Shown here: one piece after another, positions 14,301 through 29,000 of the stretch
How the letters are laid out: each line of letters begins with the position of its first letter
How positions within the stretch are numbered: the first letter of the stretch is position 1
Assembly: GCA_013398615.1 (NCBI GenBank)
Contig: VZSR01003798.1
Coordinates: forward strand, 13,465,117-13,529,116
Reading direction: 5' to 3'
DNA: 64,000 nucleotides
From: Brachypodius melanocephalos
Taxonomy: Eukaryota > Chordata > Aves > Passeriformes > Pycnonotidae
Position numbers and translations under genes: made by a program
Notes under the pieces: model-generated
What the model was told of the DNA's origin: nothing
Databases searched by the model: none
Seen by the model: the letters and a program-made list of their open reading frames with translations, nothing else

Positions 14301-17300
14301 ATTTTGTCTTTGTGTAGTAACTATAGTATTTTTTGCCTTATTTTTAAAGCAAAACCGATCCTCTTACTTTAGAATAATGCTCCTTTCGAATGTTAGGAGA
14401 TGCTTGGAAACAGGTAGGGAAGGCTCATGGGGAAATTTATTGTAGTATCTTATTAACTAGTGCTCATTATCCAGAAATCTCTGGGGAGTGGAATTAGTTG
14501 CAGCTTACAACAGTACAGAACTTTTTTGTTTCTAGGACACTTAGCATGCATTTAAATAGCTAAATATATGTATCTGTTTTTAACAAGCCAGGAACTATTT
14601 TCAAGGGAATGACCAGTCCAGTCATGTTTTAGTCTTGTACTAAAGCATATGCACCTAAACTAGAAATCCAAAAGAGGAATAAGAAAACATCTATCATTGA
14701 TGTTTGGGGATGAAGTAGAAGGATAAATGCTTACTTTTCGTTTTGTTACACAAAGTGGTTTAACATCCTTTTAATCAACGGTGGGAGCCTCCAAAAGGGG
14801 CTTTATATGGATAAAAAGAGGCATAAATAGAGATTTTAAAAATTAAACTACTGTGCTTGTTCTTATCAATAACTTACCACAAGATGTAAGTCATTCAAGA
14901 GTGCTTTTCTTCACAGTTTGTTGTGGTGATTGGAGTACTTTTCTGTGTTCTGTTTGGCTGCCTTCAAGCATATGGTTTTAAAACTGGCAGAGGAATGAAC
15001 GGAGAAGTTGTAGTGTGTCTTGGCTGAATAGCTAAGCTTTGTTTCTTATATTTTAAACTTCATTTTGCTTCAGGAAATCAAATTCTACTTGTGTTTCCGT
15101 TTTTGTAATTTCTTTTATTCCTTTCTGCATGTCTTGGATGAGAAGACTGTCTGGAATCTGTTGTCTGAAGTCGTATTTCCAACTCTTGAAGCATTATTTC
15201 TGACTAGGATCTTAACAGTGTTAGCTCTGTGTGATGGGGATGTGATCCATTTTTATGGGCAGTGGCTCATTATTGCCCAGTAGCACCATCTAGCTGTTGG
15301 TAATGTGCAGAACTTCTCTCTTTTTTCCTTCCAGTACAGACCTCTCCTTTGAAAGCAGGTGGGCTTGCACCTGCTGACCAAGCCATTGTTGTCCTTCAGA
15401 AAATACCTTTTCCTTTCCCTTCTTGGCAAGTCAGTCTGGTATTACACGAAAGGCTGCTATTTGTGTCTGTCTTATTTCAAATATTCTTTAAATCCTTGCT
15501 TATTTGCCAACTCCCAGGAAGAAAACTTTATTTTTCTAGCTCATCCTTAATATTCATCTGTTCCAACCCTATTAAATTATTTAGTGTTCATCAGATAGCA
15601 AGGTAGTGGTTAACATTTCAACATGCAGCACATGTTCAGTTCTGCTGTGGTACAGCTGGTAGCTGTAGCTCAACACAACAGTATAAGAATACCTCATCTT
15701 TTGAACTCAAGGAGTAGAAATTGCATTCTGTAGAATTTTCCTTGCTTTCATCATTTACAAACACAAAATTACTTTAACTTGTCCTAAATTACTTCAGTTT
15801 GCACTCCAAGTGTGTGTGAAAAATGCATAAGAAGCAACAAATTGTCTTTTGAGTAAAATATGTGGATGGGAAGCACTCTGCTCTTGTCATAGCTGTGAAT
15901 TGAAGGCCTTATCCTCTCTGAGATGATGAGAAATAAAGAAGATATTTACATGGGCCTTGGCAGGGCTTTGCAAAGATAAGAGGTGCCACACCAGCAGCAC
16001 TTGTGTTTCAGGGCAGCTGACACACAAAGGAGCAGATGAATTAGCTTGGTCACAGCAAAGCCTAAGAATTAACTCTAAAAATCCTTTTTTATTTTCTATG
16101 GGAAGGGGTGAGGAAAAGACCATTATAGTAGATTTTCTTCCTTTCTTCCCTTTGGTTCTCGATTCCTTATATATCTGTGAATATACAGCGTGTGTGTGTG
16201 AGTTGTGTGCTTGACGCAGAGAGCAGTCTGTGTCACCCTGTGCTGCTGCTCTTTAACTGCCATGTCTAGGGATGACCTTTTGTTAATGTGCCACTAGGGA
16301 CAAAACACCAGGATTTAGAAATGGTAAAAAGTAATAATAATGTGATAGTCTAAGAACAAAACCTTCCTAAGTAGTAATAGTGATACCTTGTCCTCAACTT
16401 GATGAATGAAAGTATTTATTCTTTAGTCTTAGTAGACTGAGATCATAGAAGCAGTTCTGTATGCAGAGTGGAATCTTTTTCTCTAATATAGTCATCGAAG
16501 CAGAGAAGATGAGAGAATAACTAAACCAGGAGCTGTCTCTACACCTCTAAAGAATGCAGATGATATTTCTAAAACTGTGGAAGAGGTGACAGTTGAAAGA
16601 ACTGAAAAACAAACTCCACCACTCCCAGGTAAACATATTAAAATGTATTAAGTATGCATGTTGTTGAGAATGGATGACCAGTAATGACTTAATGCTCTTG
16701 CATATTTGTGGAATGACTTTGAAGTCTTAAAACAGACCAAGTCCTAGTTATTTTTATTTCTGAATACAAACAGTCTTTGTAACCATAATCCCATTTATAT
16801 CTTAAGAGTTTTGGTCCTGAAAACCTAAATTGTGTGATCTGTCAGTATGTAGGGGTCAGATTTCAGTGTTTAGGGTTGTAGTTGTAAGTGATGGTTGTAA
16901 AGAGTTTTGTACTGGTTCCTCAGGCAAGGTTAAAATCTCTCATTTCTTTTCTGAGTGTTCAGCAGTAAACGTGTTCTTCTGGGTTATTGTAGCAGACTAT
17001 ATTTATAACAACCATGTAGTTAAGCCTGTTTAGAGCTACTGTTCCCAAGATACAACTCAAAACACTCCAAAATGCTTTGTTCATGTAGCACTTCACTACA
17101 GCCATGGACCAAGAAGGCAGGTTAACAAATGCAGTACAGCTAATCAAACCAGAGCAAAATCTCATTCCTTTTTCCCAAAAGGGAAGGATAAGCTAAATGG
17201 CAGCAGATAAAAGCCAGATGGTGTAAAAAAGAAAAAAAACCCAACCAAACAAAAGATGATACAGGACACTGTTGTGGGCAGGCTGGCACTTACAAGATTT

Positions 17301-20300
17301 TTGTTTACAGAATGAGGCACTTCAGTGAAATTACAAGTGGAGAAAGGAGCTGTGCAGATGGTTTAGAGGGAGCTGTTACTGAAAGGCTGGGTGCAATGAG
17401 AGAAAGCACATTCAAGCTTGAAAATATTTGAGGACCTAAGGGATGAGCAGTGACACTTCTGCATGTAGTAGTCAGTAGATTAGTGAAGAACTGGAAGGAT
17501 TAAGATGTTGATAAACTCTGAAAGATCTTGAAGATAAGAACAGTAGTTTTTTCTGATACAGCAGCCATTATTGAAAAGATGGTCATAAGAGGTGACCTTT
17601 TACAGCAGTGTTGTGGAGAGAGGCAAATGATGTAATTTATATTTGCCAAGATAGAAAAGGATGTGGTAATGAGATTAGAAAGATGAATTCTGCATTTCTG
17701 TAACGTACTGAAGATTAGTAATTGGCATAATACCGATCCAGCCGGATAGGCAACCCTTAATCCAAAATGATGTACTCATAATTGGTCTGATGGACTAGCA
17801 AACAAGTGATAAATAGTGTGGGGGGGTTTGTTGGTTGGTGGGGAAGGAGAAATGTTCCATTATTGCATGAATGGGAAGAGGCACATAGAAATACTTACTT
17901 TAGGTGGGAGGAGTTGTAGGCCAGTACATAACTCTAATATTTAAATTCATGTCTGCAGGTAAAATTCACTTGCCTGAGATAAACTGAGATAAAAAAGTGT
18001 AGCAAAGGGCATAATCCTTTAATAGCTTCATGAAAGCTCTAGGGAAATGAGAATCCTTCCAAAACTGTAATGAAAATGTTAGAGAAGTGATTGGCAGAAT
18101 CTGTGACAGTTTGCTGCTTAGTCTAAGGGCAAGGGCAAGATGATTGTCATAGCTGATTGTGTCAAAGAAGGGTGGGAGGGATCATCACAGGCTTAGCCTA
18201 GGAAAGGTGCATTAGAGACTTAAAGGAAAATACTGTGTTACTGCAAGGGAAGGACCAGAGTCACATTAGAAAGAGTCATAATTACCCAATTGTTGCCTGA
18301 AATTTCAAACTAATCTGTTCAGTGATTTGAAAGATGGTACAGTTGTTGGTAAGGTCAGGAATATTAGACTAGTTCAAAGTCAACCTTGTTTGAAATCAAA
18401 TTTTTTCTAGTATGCAAAAATGAGCCTTACATAGAAATTCTTGTAACATGACCAAGGCTTTATCAGAGAAGAGCCCCCGCTAGTGCTCATTGCTGAGGGA
18501 AGCCTGCAGTGGCAATTTCCTCACAAGAACTCCAGAGAAGTGCTGCAGCAAAGCCATAGTAAATGCATGGCTCTAAGGACCACCAGCTGGACCTCAAGGC
18601 ATATATATTAGATTGAAGTTTTTTGGTATTTTCATTTCAAAAATTGAAATCTTGAGTGAAGAGAACCAAGGGAAAACAAAGAATTTAGGTCAGAGAAATC
18701 AAGGTTAGAAGGGTTGAAAGTGATCTTGGGATCATGAAGCCTTCTAGTTCTCGTTTTGTAGTGTTCAGAGTACTTAATGAAGTGCAAAGGAAGTTTGGGA
18801 ATCTTTACTGAAGTAGTAATTAGGCCAGTAATCACACTGCTCTGAATGGCATGATGAGAGTGTCTTCTGTTGTAAGTTTGCTAGTATTTTACTTTTAAGT
18901 GGGTCTAAGTGGAGTAGAGGGAAGGCTACTGAAGAAGTCATTAACTAAGTCTTAACTAAGCTAAACTTCACATTTTCATCTTTAAATAAGCAAATGAACA
19001 TTGGAAATCTGTGGTATTTTAATAGAGCCAAAGCCAGTGTATGCACAAGGAGGTCAGCCAGATGTGGATTTACCAGTGAGTCCATCTGATGGTCCTTTAC
19101 CCAACTCAACCCATGAAGATGGAATGCTTCGGTAATGTATCTCTGGACTCTGTTTGAACCTGCCTGGTTCTTAAGCAAACCAAACTTTTATCCAGTGTGG
19201 TCAATAACCTCTCTCTGTGCTCTGATATCATGTCCAGTATCCTGTCCTGACCCTTCTGTTCACAAATAATAGGATGAAGACATGAGATTTATTCCTGAGC
19301 CTTGTTGGCACTTACACTGTGTAATATACCACTTTAAACTTTATTAATTTCTATGGAAATAAGCCCTTAGAATAATCAACAGGTGAAAAGGATTTGCTGG
19401 AATTGTGTCTCCCTGGGCGCTCCCACTCCTCCTTCCCTGTCCCCATCTCCCAAGAGAGGAAAGTTCCTGCAGTATATTCTTTACCTTTCATAGTAATTGG
19501 AGAGCAGTGAATAAAGGTTACTGCAGAAATGTGCAGTGTCCCAGCATGGAAATAAGTCTACTTCAGCTGGGATCTCCTTTATGGACATTAGTGCACGTGA
19601 GAATGGATTCTAGTTTGGTTTAACCTCAAATTCATCTTGATCTCTTCAGAGCCAAAATAGATCTGTATGCCAGCACAGCTCTTTAAAAGGAAGAATGTTT
19701 TGGAAGAGAGTGTCAGTGTCTCACATAAACACTGAGTGTAAGACAAACAAACCTTAATAAACATGTACATGCAGGCGGGTTTTTTGGAGTGCTGCTGAGC
19801 TGTTTTGAGCATGTTGTAACGCTGAAGTTGATAAACAGTTAATGGGATGTTATAGTAAAATATCCACTAATTGACTAATGAGCAAATTACTTCTTTGCAT
19901 GTTTCAAATTTACCAGGATATTTTATGCTATTGCACCAGTAAGTAGGTTATTTTCTAAATTTCTAGGCCAAGCATGAAACTGGTAAAATTCAGAAAAGGA
20001 GATAGTGTGGGCTTGCGACTAGCAGGTGGCAATGATGTTGGCATATTTGTAGCTGGTGTTCTGGAAGACAGCCCTGCAGCAAAAGAAGGATTAGAGGAAG
20101 GGGACCAGATTCTCAGGGTATGTCAAAACTGTTAACAGTTACAAATGTTCTGTTGTACCAAAGGAGGTTTTGTTTCTGTAGGATTGAGTATTCTGCCTTT
20201 GTAGTTCATACACGGTTTTTTCTTGTATGTATTTATTGCATGACTTACTAGGAGCAAAATCTCTTTTTACTGTACTGTTGCTAGGAAGGTTAGTAAGCTT

Positions 20301-22950
20301 TTTACTTTAAATTTTATAGACTAATTCAATTGATAAAGTTACTTGCTTTCATGCTGGGCGACTAAGTTGTCAGAGTGCTCTGGGGGGCTACTGATCCATA
20401 TGGGTGCTCCATAATGAGTGTAAAATGAACAGCTACCTATTATCCTGGAAGCTGTGCTTTTATTGAGAGATGAAGTGGGGCTCTTTAGAGGTACAAGAGG
20501 CATCTTGAAATGCATGCACTTGGTATGTATGAAAATGAGTAAGAAAAAAACCATAGCAATAGATTCAGTTTTCCTATTGTATAATTAAATCTCTGTAATA
20601 ATGTCATATGCTAAATCAAACTGATTGCTTCATTGATACCAGGTAAATAATGTAGATTTCACAAATATCATCAGAGAAGAAGCTGTCCTTTTTTTGCTTG
20701 ATCTTCCTAAAGGCGAAGAAGTAACCATTTTGGCACAGAAGAAAAAAGATGGTAAATATTTGTATATTGGAAGTGATGTAGTAGACTGCTTAGTACAGCA
20801 TTAAAAAAGTTATTATTGAATAATAACTAACTGCTGACTTGCACCTTAGGAAATTGGCACCTTAGACTATTAAGTCCTTTTGGCTTTGGGATAGGTGGCA
20901 ACTACAAATGGAGTAGAGAGTGATAGGGTGCCAGTATACACACACCCACACCCCCCTAAACAAACAAACAAGATCCCAGACAAAAAGTTCAGAAATAACC
21001 CTTACCACCTAAGTAATGGGGGCATTACCTTGGAGGAATTAGAAGAGTCACGTGTAGTTATGCCATGGAAAATGAGTGATTATGCTGATGTGTTTGTAAA
21101 TGCAAACTTTAAGATTAATTCCTTCCAGGGTGAATGAAGTAAGCTTGCACTTGGATCAAATTTTTGACTATGAAAGTTGAATTTATATTAGGAGAATTCA
21201 CTATAAATAGTTATGCTGCTTAAAATAAAGCAGCTCTGAGACATTAAGGCTTCCTGAAGTAATGTACATTTAGAACAAGGAGAATTAAGGTGAGGCATTG
21301 CTTTGTGTAATTCTTGTGAGCATTGTAACATTACTTGAACTTATGTAACACTTGATATTTGGGAATTCTTTTCCTTCTTTCAGTTTATCGTCGCATTGTT
21401 GAGTCTGATGTAGGGGATTCTTTCTATATCAGAACTCATTTTGAATATGAGAAGGAATCTCCTTATGGACTGAGTTTCAATAAAGGTGAAGTGTTCCGGG
21501 TGGTGGACACTCTGTACAATGGCAAACTGGGTTCATGGCTGGCCATTCGAATTGGGAAGAACCATAAGGAAGTGGAAAGAGGTATCATACCTAACAAAAA
21601 CAGGTACGAGCTTGCAGTAGTTAAATTGCTGATTCGAACCCACAATTTTAAGTGGTATCTATCTGTGAAATGAATGACTGGACTTCCTTGCAGGACACAA
21701 GTTTATAGAATTGATTCAGTAAGAAAAAGTGACAAAATGTAAAACATACTGAAGTAAAATATCTGTGGATTTGCTTTTGACTTTGCACAGTCCATGAATA
21801 AACTTCCTTTTCAATACAAGAGGCAAAGATATAATGACTTTCAGAAATGTGATAGCAGGCTCAGTAGTTGTCTTGTAGTTCATAATACAAGGAAAGCTTG
21901 GTTCAGCCAGTGACAGTGAATTTTTGAGAGTGTAAGCTTGCTAGTCAGGCATTTCTTCAGAAGCTGACTTCTTGGTAACTGGGATTTGTTGTCACCTTAG
22001 AGCTGAGCAGCTGGCTAGTGTACAGTACACACTTCCAAAGACAGCAGGAGGAGACCGAGCAGACTTCTGGAGATTCCGAGGCTTGCGGAGCTCAAAAAGA
22101 AATCTCCGGAAAAGCAGAGAAGATCTTTCTGCCCAACCTGTTCAGACAAAGTTTCCTGCCTATGAAAGAGTTGTTCTTCGGGAAGGTATGGCTTTATTCT
22201 TAGCACACATTCCAGGTTTGTGTGGTTTGCTTTGGAAAAGCCAGGGTAGTTAAGTGTATCTTGCACTTGGTTTAAGCAATTCATAGATCTTTTCTTTTTT
22301 CTCCTATTCTAGCTGGGTTTCTCAGACCTGTAACCATTTTTGGTCCAATAGCTGATGTTGCACGGGAGAAACTTGCTAGAGAAGAACCAGATATCTTTCA
22401 AATTGCAAGTAAGTGTGAGATTGGGTTTTTCTGCAGTTAGAAAATAGTCAGCTGCTTTGGCTAGATTGTTTCTGCATTATTTCTTTAGTTAACATATTTA
22501 ACAAGACATTGACAATGTAAAGGAACATACTAAATTTAAATTCTTCTACTACATTGCTGCTGATAAGTCTCTGAAGAAATATTAGTTCTATTTGTAGCCA
22601 CCTCAAATTTCTTTTGAATTCTGTACCTTATCCTGTTTCTAAGTGCATTTGTAAAGATGTGATTTTTATGGCCATAATGGTGGGTAGATTTTCATGTATG
22701 ATATGTAATCAGAAGTGTCTTCAAGCTGAATTGATAGCTCGAGCTATGAAATGGTTTGTTTTATCTTAATAAGAGAATGTAGAATATGTTGTCAACTTAC
22801 AATAGATTTTTTACTGTGTCCTCTTTACCAGAAAGTGAACCAAGAGATGCTGGCTCTGACCAACGTAGTTCTGGCATTATTCGTCTCCACACTATAAAGC
22901 AGATAATTGATAGAGTAAGTCTTCTATTGTCACTAGACTTTTAACACACA

Positions 22951-23028
<78 letters not shown>

Positions 23029-26000
23029 AAAAAAAAAAACAAAACAAAACAAACCTGATAGCATGAAGTAAAGTGTTGGGTGTTTTAAGTGTAGAATGGT
23101 AACTTACTGTGTTTGCTTTAAAAATAACTTTCTCATCTCTCTATTGGTTAATAAGGAAAACCCCACCACCCTTCTTTTCCATATTAATAACTGCAGCCTG
23201 GATGTACTTCTAGGCTTTGTTCCAGAGGCTGTTGTCCTCTCTCCATTAAGGCTCTTTTAAGCTGTTTCCTCTTTCATTTAAAGCCATGGTGTGACATTAT
23301 AGCTAGAAGTGGTTACTTTATTTGTGGAGCTGGTTTTGCCCCACCCCAATGTACAAATTGATCACTTGAGATAATTGTTTTGTGTGAGGACTAAGAAGGG
23401 GTTCTTCCATCCTTCTTCCTTAATATCCTTAAAAGCTCTACCATCAGTGCATTATATGAGGCTCACCTATTTACTTCTTTACTTAAAAATAAACTGGAAG
23501 ATTTTCAGATTCTGAAGTATGAGAGGGAAAAAAGCTATTATAGCAACAAAGTCAGTGTGCTTCATGCTGTGTGCCTGATTGCATTGAATGAAAGCTGGCC
23601 AAGTTCTGCATTCACAGTGATGTTTTTGTAAAAAGGAAGATAGAGATATATCTCTACGTGTAATGGGACTATATAACTGAAGTGTGTAATGGGACTATAT
23701 CTTCTGGTTTTGTTTTTTGGGTTTTCCCTGTTTACAGAATGCTGATGGGAAACTGCTTATTTTTATTTCAGTGTCTGCTTACTTTGAGAAGGCTTTTTAA
23801 AAATAGAATTAAATGTAAAAAATCCTAGACTTATACAGTGGTCCTGCAGTTCAAAATGTATTTGACTATTTAGGCAGGTATTAGAATTGGTTTCAGTTTT
23901 GTTATTCTGTTAATTCATATAGGGGAAGGATTTAGATCAGTACTTTGAAACAATGAATTCTGTAAAAAAATTTCATGTAGGACATAAATGATTCACTTTC
24001 TTGCCTCTGTTCTTTTGTTCTTTTTGTCACTACAGGACAAACATGCTTTATTAGATGTCACTCCCAATGCAGTGGACCGTCTGAATTATGCCCAGTGGTA
24101 TCCAATTGTAGTGTTCCTAAATCCTGATTCTAAGCAGGGAGTAAAGACCATGAGAATGAGGTTGTGCCCAGAATCACGAAAAAGTGCCAGAAAGCTGTAT
24201 GAAAGAGCTCACAAGCTTCGCAAAAACAATCACCATCTCTTCACAAGTAAGTAATTAGAATTTCTGAGAGGGAAGGGGAGACAAGATGAGAAGCTTCTAC
24301 CTCCAGAATTTTCTGCAAATGGAACAGGTCAAGCAGCGATGGACTTGCTCAGGCTTCCCCATTCAATAACCAGTAGTTAATTGGTGTGTGCATCGTTTGC
24401 ACATGAGTGCACAAATGTAAAGCAATCTGAAACATTAAAATGACATTTCTAATAGATCTCGTGGCTCTGCAGGATCATCAGCCAAAATCAGAACTTGAAT
24501 AAATAGGAAAATGATGCAACTTTATTGTTTTAGTCTGGCTAAACTGAAGCCTCTCTTTATTCCAAGGTACTATTAATTCAGTGTTTCCTGTGGGATAAAA
24601 CATGCCAAACCACATCAGGCCTTAAGATTGCTTTGGATACTAATATTTACATTACTATTTAAATCTCATAGTTTAACCTACCAGTTTATATTGCTTTTAT
24701 TACTCATGGTACAGATCCTTCTTGTAGTTCCGCAGAAATCATAAGTCAAACTAATCTGCTGTACTTCTAGCTACCATTAACTTGAATTCAATGAATGAAG
24801 GATGGTATGGAGCTCTTAAGGAAGCAATTCAGCAACAACAGAACCAACTAGTGTGGGTTTCAGAAGGAAAGGTAAGAAATAATGTTTGGGGGGAAATGGC
24901 AAAACAGTAGTCATGAGAGTTTTCTGTGAAGATCTAAAGCACTAATGCCTCCTGGCTGTGTGAGCTGCTCAGAACTGATTTATCACTACATTAAGAGCAC
25001 TTACTCTGTTGATGAGAGCTGTACAGTTGTCCTTATGCATGTAGCAGTGTAGTAAGGGAGCATTTGCTCACTGGCATTGTTAACTGGAGGATATATTAAT
25101 GCTGTGAAGATTGGATGGGTTTTCATCAAAGAACTTCTGGGAATTTCACTGCATGGGTACTGGGCTGGGATTGCCTGATGATGCAATGTGGTTTTCATTA
25201 TTATAAAAGCAAGTGGCATTTTCCTGTTCTTTCTGACCTTTCTGAGAACACTTGTGAGAAAATACATGCGGAATCGCAAGTTAGTATTCTATGTTCCCCA
25301 CTAAAACTCCACTTGCCTTCTTGAGCTGTCTGTTACTCTATGCACATTAGATCCAGCCTCTTGAAGAACTATTGTCAAGTGAAGTGCCAACTATAAATGT
25401 AAGCAAATGATGAATCAGCTATTGCTATGGGTTTCTTAATTGGATTAGACCTTAGCTCCTTATATGTACCTGCAAAGTAATGACTCTGATATCATGTACT
25501 ACTTTAAAGTGCAGCTCTGTATTTTTCCAAACACTTTGATACAGACTCTGCACTGTCTCCCCCTCTCTTACACTCTGTCATCTGGTCCCTTAGTAAAATG
25601 ATTCAAAGATCTAGGCTGCAGAAAAGTCTTTTAGGTCTAAGCTTAACATATTCAGTGGTGGAAACCTGATTTCTTGTCCCCTGTGATGGTATTGATACTG
25701 AATTTGATAAAACTCCCACATTCTATGTTGCAAGAGAGAGGGTGTTCTTTGAAAGGTATTTCAGTAAACGTGTACCCTAATTTTGTTTGCCACAGGCAGA
25801 TGGTGCTACAAGTGATGATCTTGATTTACACGATGACCGCCTTTCTTACCTCTCCGCTCCCGGCAGTGAGTATTCCATGTACAGCACAGACAGCAGACAC
25901 ACGTCTGACTATGAAGACACTGACACAGAAGGGGGTGCTTACACTGACCAGGAGCTGGATGAAACTCTGAATGACGAGGTTGGGACTCCTCCCGAATCTG

Positions 26001-29000
26001 CTATTACACGCTCCTCTGAACCTGTTCGAGAGGATTCTTCTGGAATGCATCATGAGACTCAGACTTACCCTGCTTATGCATCTCAAGCTCAGCCACAGCC
26101 AAATCTCAGAATAGACTCTTCAGGATTTAAAACAACTACTACTCAGCCGGTAAGAAAGAAATTTTATACACTGACCGCTATACACTTGCTTCAGTTTGCA
26201 AGTTCTCTTGAATAAGAAAAGTCCACTTACATTCTGCTTACCAGTGTTCTGTATGCATACAAGAATCTGTCATCAGCAACAATACATTACAGTGAATTGG
26301 AGAATCAGCTTGTCCTGCAATTGACAGGAGGGGGATTGAAGTACCATTCTACTTTAATTAAATGTTTTGCTTTTATAATCCTCAACCTAATGAATTTCTG
26401 GAAGTGCTAGTGCATGATACTATCAGTACATTTCATTCTACATCTAGCTGCATTGGTCAGAGCATCACTTAAATTATTGTAATATAAATCAAAAAGTCAT
26501 ACATTGATTCAATAGCAGTATATTTAAAATATTTTAAACACTTCACAGAAAGCAGAAGCCTCACCTGCAGTCCCTTACCTTTCCCCGTCGCCTGAATCAA
26601 ACCCTGCAACCTCATCAGCCTCTGCAGTAAATGCTAATGTAAACCTAACTAATGTCAGACTGGAGGAGCCTACTGCTGCTCCTTACAACTCTTACCAACC
26701 ACAAGCGGGCCCCTTAAGAGCACCGAGTACTGAGGGAGCTCATGTAGTACTAAGAGACCAAGAGCCATCATCCTTATCGCCGCACATAGATCCAGCAAAG
26801 GTACCTGTGCCACATTGTTGTGCTGATTTCCTGCTATACATCAAGCTAGCACATCATCTTTGTTTTGCCCTTACTTGAGGAATTCCTTCTAATTTTTTTT
26901 TCTTCTGAGAGAATCATGGAGGTTACAAAAAACAGTCCATCTAAATTGCTAAGCATCATGTAATGTTTTGTGTGCATGGCTTCAAACTCTATCCTTTTCA
27001 CTTCTCAAAAACGTGACTTTTTTTAAAAGGCTGCATTCTGTATTTTGATTTTACTTTACGTGTGACTTCCTTAGCTTGTCAACGTTCTCCTGTTAATGAG
27101 GCCTCGAGAAAAATCTTATTTCCCTAAAATTTAAATCGTGCCAAATCATTGATGAAGTTGAGTCTGGTTTGTTGAGTGACTTTATATACTTGTTCAGCAA
27201 TGCTAGAACTATCTTAGTGTATTTATATATTTCACTTCCACTCTTTCCACATTCTGAAAAAAGTGCGTGTGCCCCCCTGAAGACCAAACCCCAGACATGA
27301 GGCTATTACCTTTGTCTTTCTCTTCTAATCTACTTACATGTTTTTTCTTAAAAATATGACTGAAAGGGATCTCTTGAATCACCAAGTTCGGCTTCCTCTG
27401 GTTGCAAACATCTGCATCAAACTATTCTGCTTTTAAACAAAATTAAAGCTGATATTTAAAACTTGGGTTTGTTTCAAATACTGCCTTTCAACTGCAGCTG
27501 AAGTTACTCTTCATTTTAGCTAAGAAGTGTCTCTCTCTAACAGGTGTACCGAAAGGACCCGTACATTAATGAAGAAGCATCCAGACAAAGCTATGTCTTA
27601 AAACAGCCAGCAATTAATCACCCAGTCCAGAGACAGGAAAGAGACCCAAATCTGATCTATGAATCCCAGGCTCAGTATGCAGAAAAACAACCAAGTAGGG
27701 ATTATGAACAGTCAACATATAGGTATGACTCTACAAACTATGTAGATCAATTTTCTCGTGGTTATGACCCTCGCCTACATTACGATGACCGTGTGCCTCC
27801 CTATGAGGAGCACTGGACATACTATGAGGAGAAACAGCCCTATAACCAAACAAGAACAGCTTATGAAAACCAGCCTCCTAGGGATCTTGATTCCAGACAA
27901 AATCTAGAAGAGAGCACAGAACGCAGCTATTACCCAGCACAACCTCGTTTTGAGGAACCCCCTGCAATGAGCTATGACAGCAGACCTCGCTATGAGCATG
28001 CACCCAAAAACTTCAGCTTACCACAAGTGCGATATGAAGATCAACACACGGTTGGATACGACGCCCACGGTCGATACAAACCAGAAGCTCAGCCATACCA
28101 GTCAGCCATATCTCGGTCTCCTGAACCCAAGCAGTACTTTGATCCACACATAAGGGGCTATGAACAAGGTCCTCCTCAAGCTTATAATGCTAAAGCTGGA
28201 CAGTATGAGCCTTCTCATAGCACTTCAGGTGTTTCTCTTCCTCCTCCCCCTTCATCACAAACCAAACCAGAAGTTTTGCCTTCCAACAGTAAACCACTGC
28301 CTACACCACCATCTCTAGCTGAGGAAGAAGAAGATCCAGCCATGAAACCACAGTCTGTGCGAAGTAGGGTTAAGATATTTGAAAGGAGAAGATCCCCGTC
28401 TTTGGAAAAAATGAAGGATACAAGTGACACATCAACTGTCAAGGTAAGACATTTAAGTTTTTTAGTTCCTGCTTTTTTGTTAATGAGACTACACTGCAAG
28501 AAGTAAAATATTGTCTCAGAAACAAAGCTTTACTGCTTGTGCAATACTGCTTTTTAGCAACCTCAATGTGGTATGTTTTAAAAGCAGAACATGAACACTT
28601 CATGTGAAAGCACTGCCAGGGGTCTTGCTGTACTGGAAACTCCTCTACTTCTTCTTTTGCTAGTACTTGTTTTTTTCTTTTGGAGGAAGGGAAGGTAGTC
28701 TTAAAGCACTTTATGATTTAAAAAAAACTATCTTTCTAAATGTTAGAATTTAAGAGAATGTGCTGTGCTTTTCTTTACAGCCTCCAGAACTAGCACCTAA
28801 GCCTGCACTCACAAGTGTGAGTGGTCCAAAACCAACTTCTCAAAGCCAGTATGAGCACGAGAAAACAACCTACAGGTAGATGCACAACTGATTATAGTTT
28901 TCAGTATGAGTGTCAAATATTCAGAAACACATCTTAGTGCTTCAAATTGGAAACTGAGAGAGGAGTTGCAGTGTGTCAGTATGATTTGTGTATCAATAGT

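Noticed and set aside
20895..21137. 80-codon ORF in the intron between PDZ3 and SH3 (contains LEELEESRVVMPW)
   Set aside because: There is no convincing acceptor/donor pair in the right phase, and the segment begins in CA/CAAA low-complexity sequence.
25674..25970. ORFs overlapping the acidic exon in other frames
   Set aside because: They are shadows of the real exon r frame (ADGATSDDLDLHDD).
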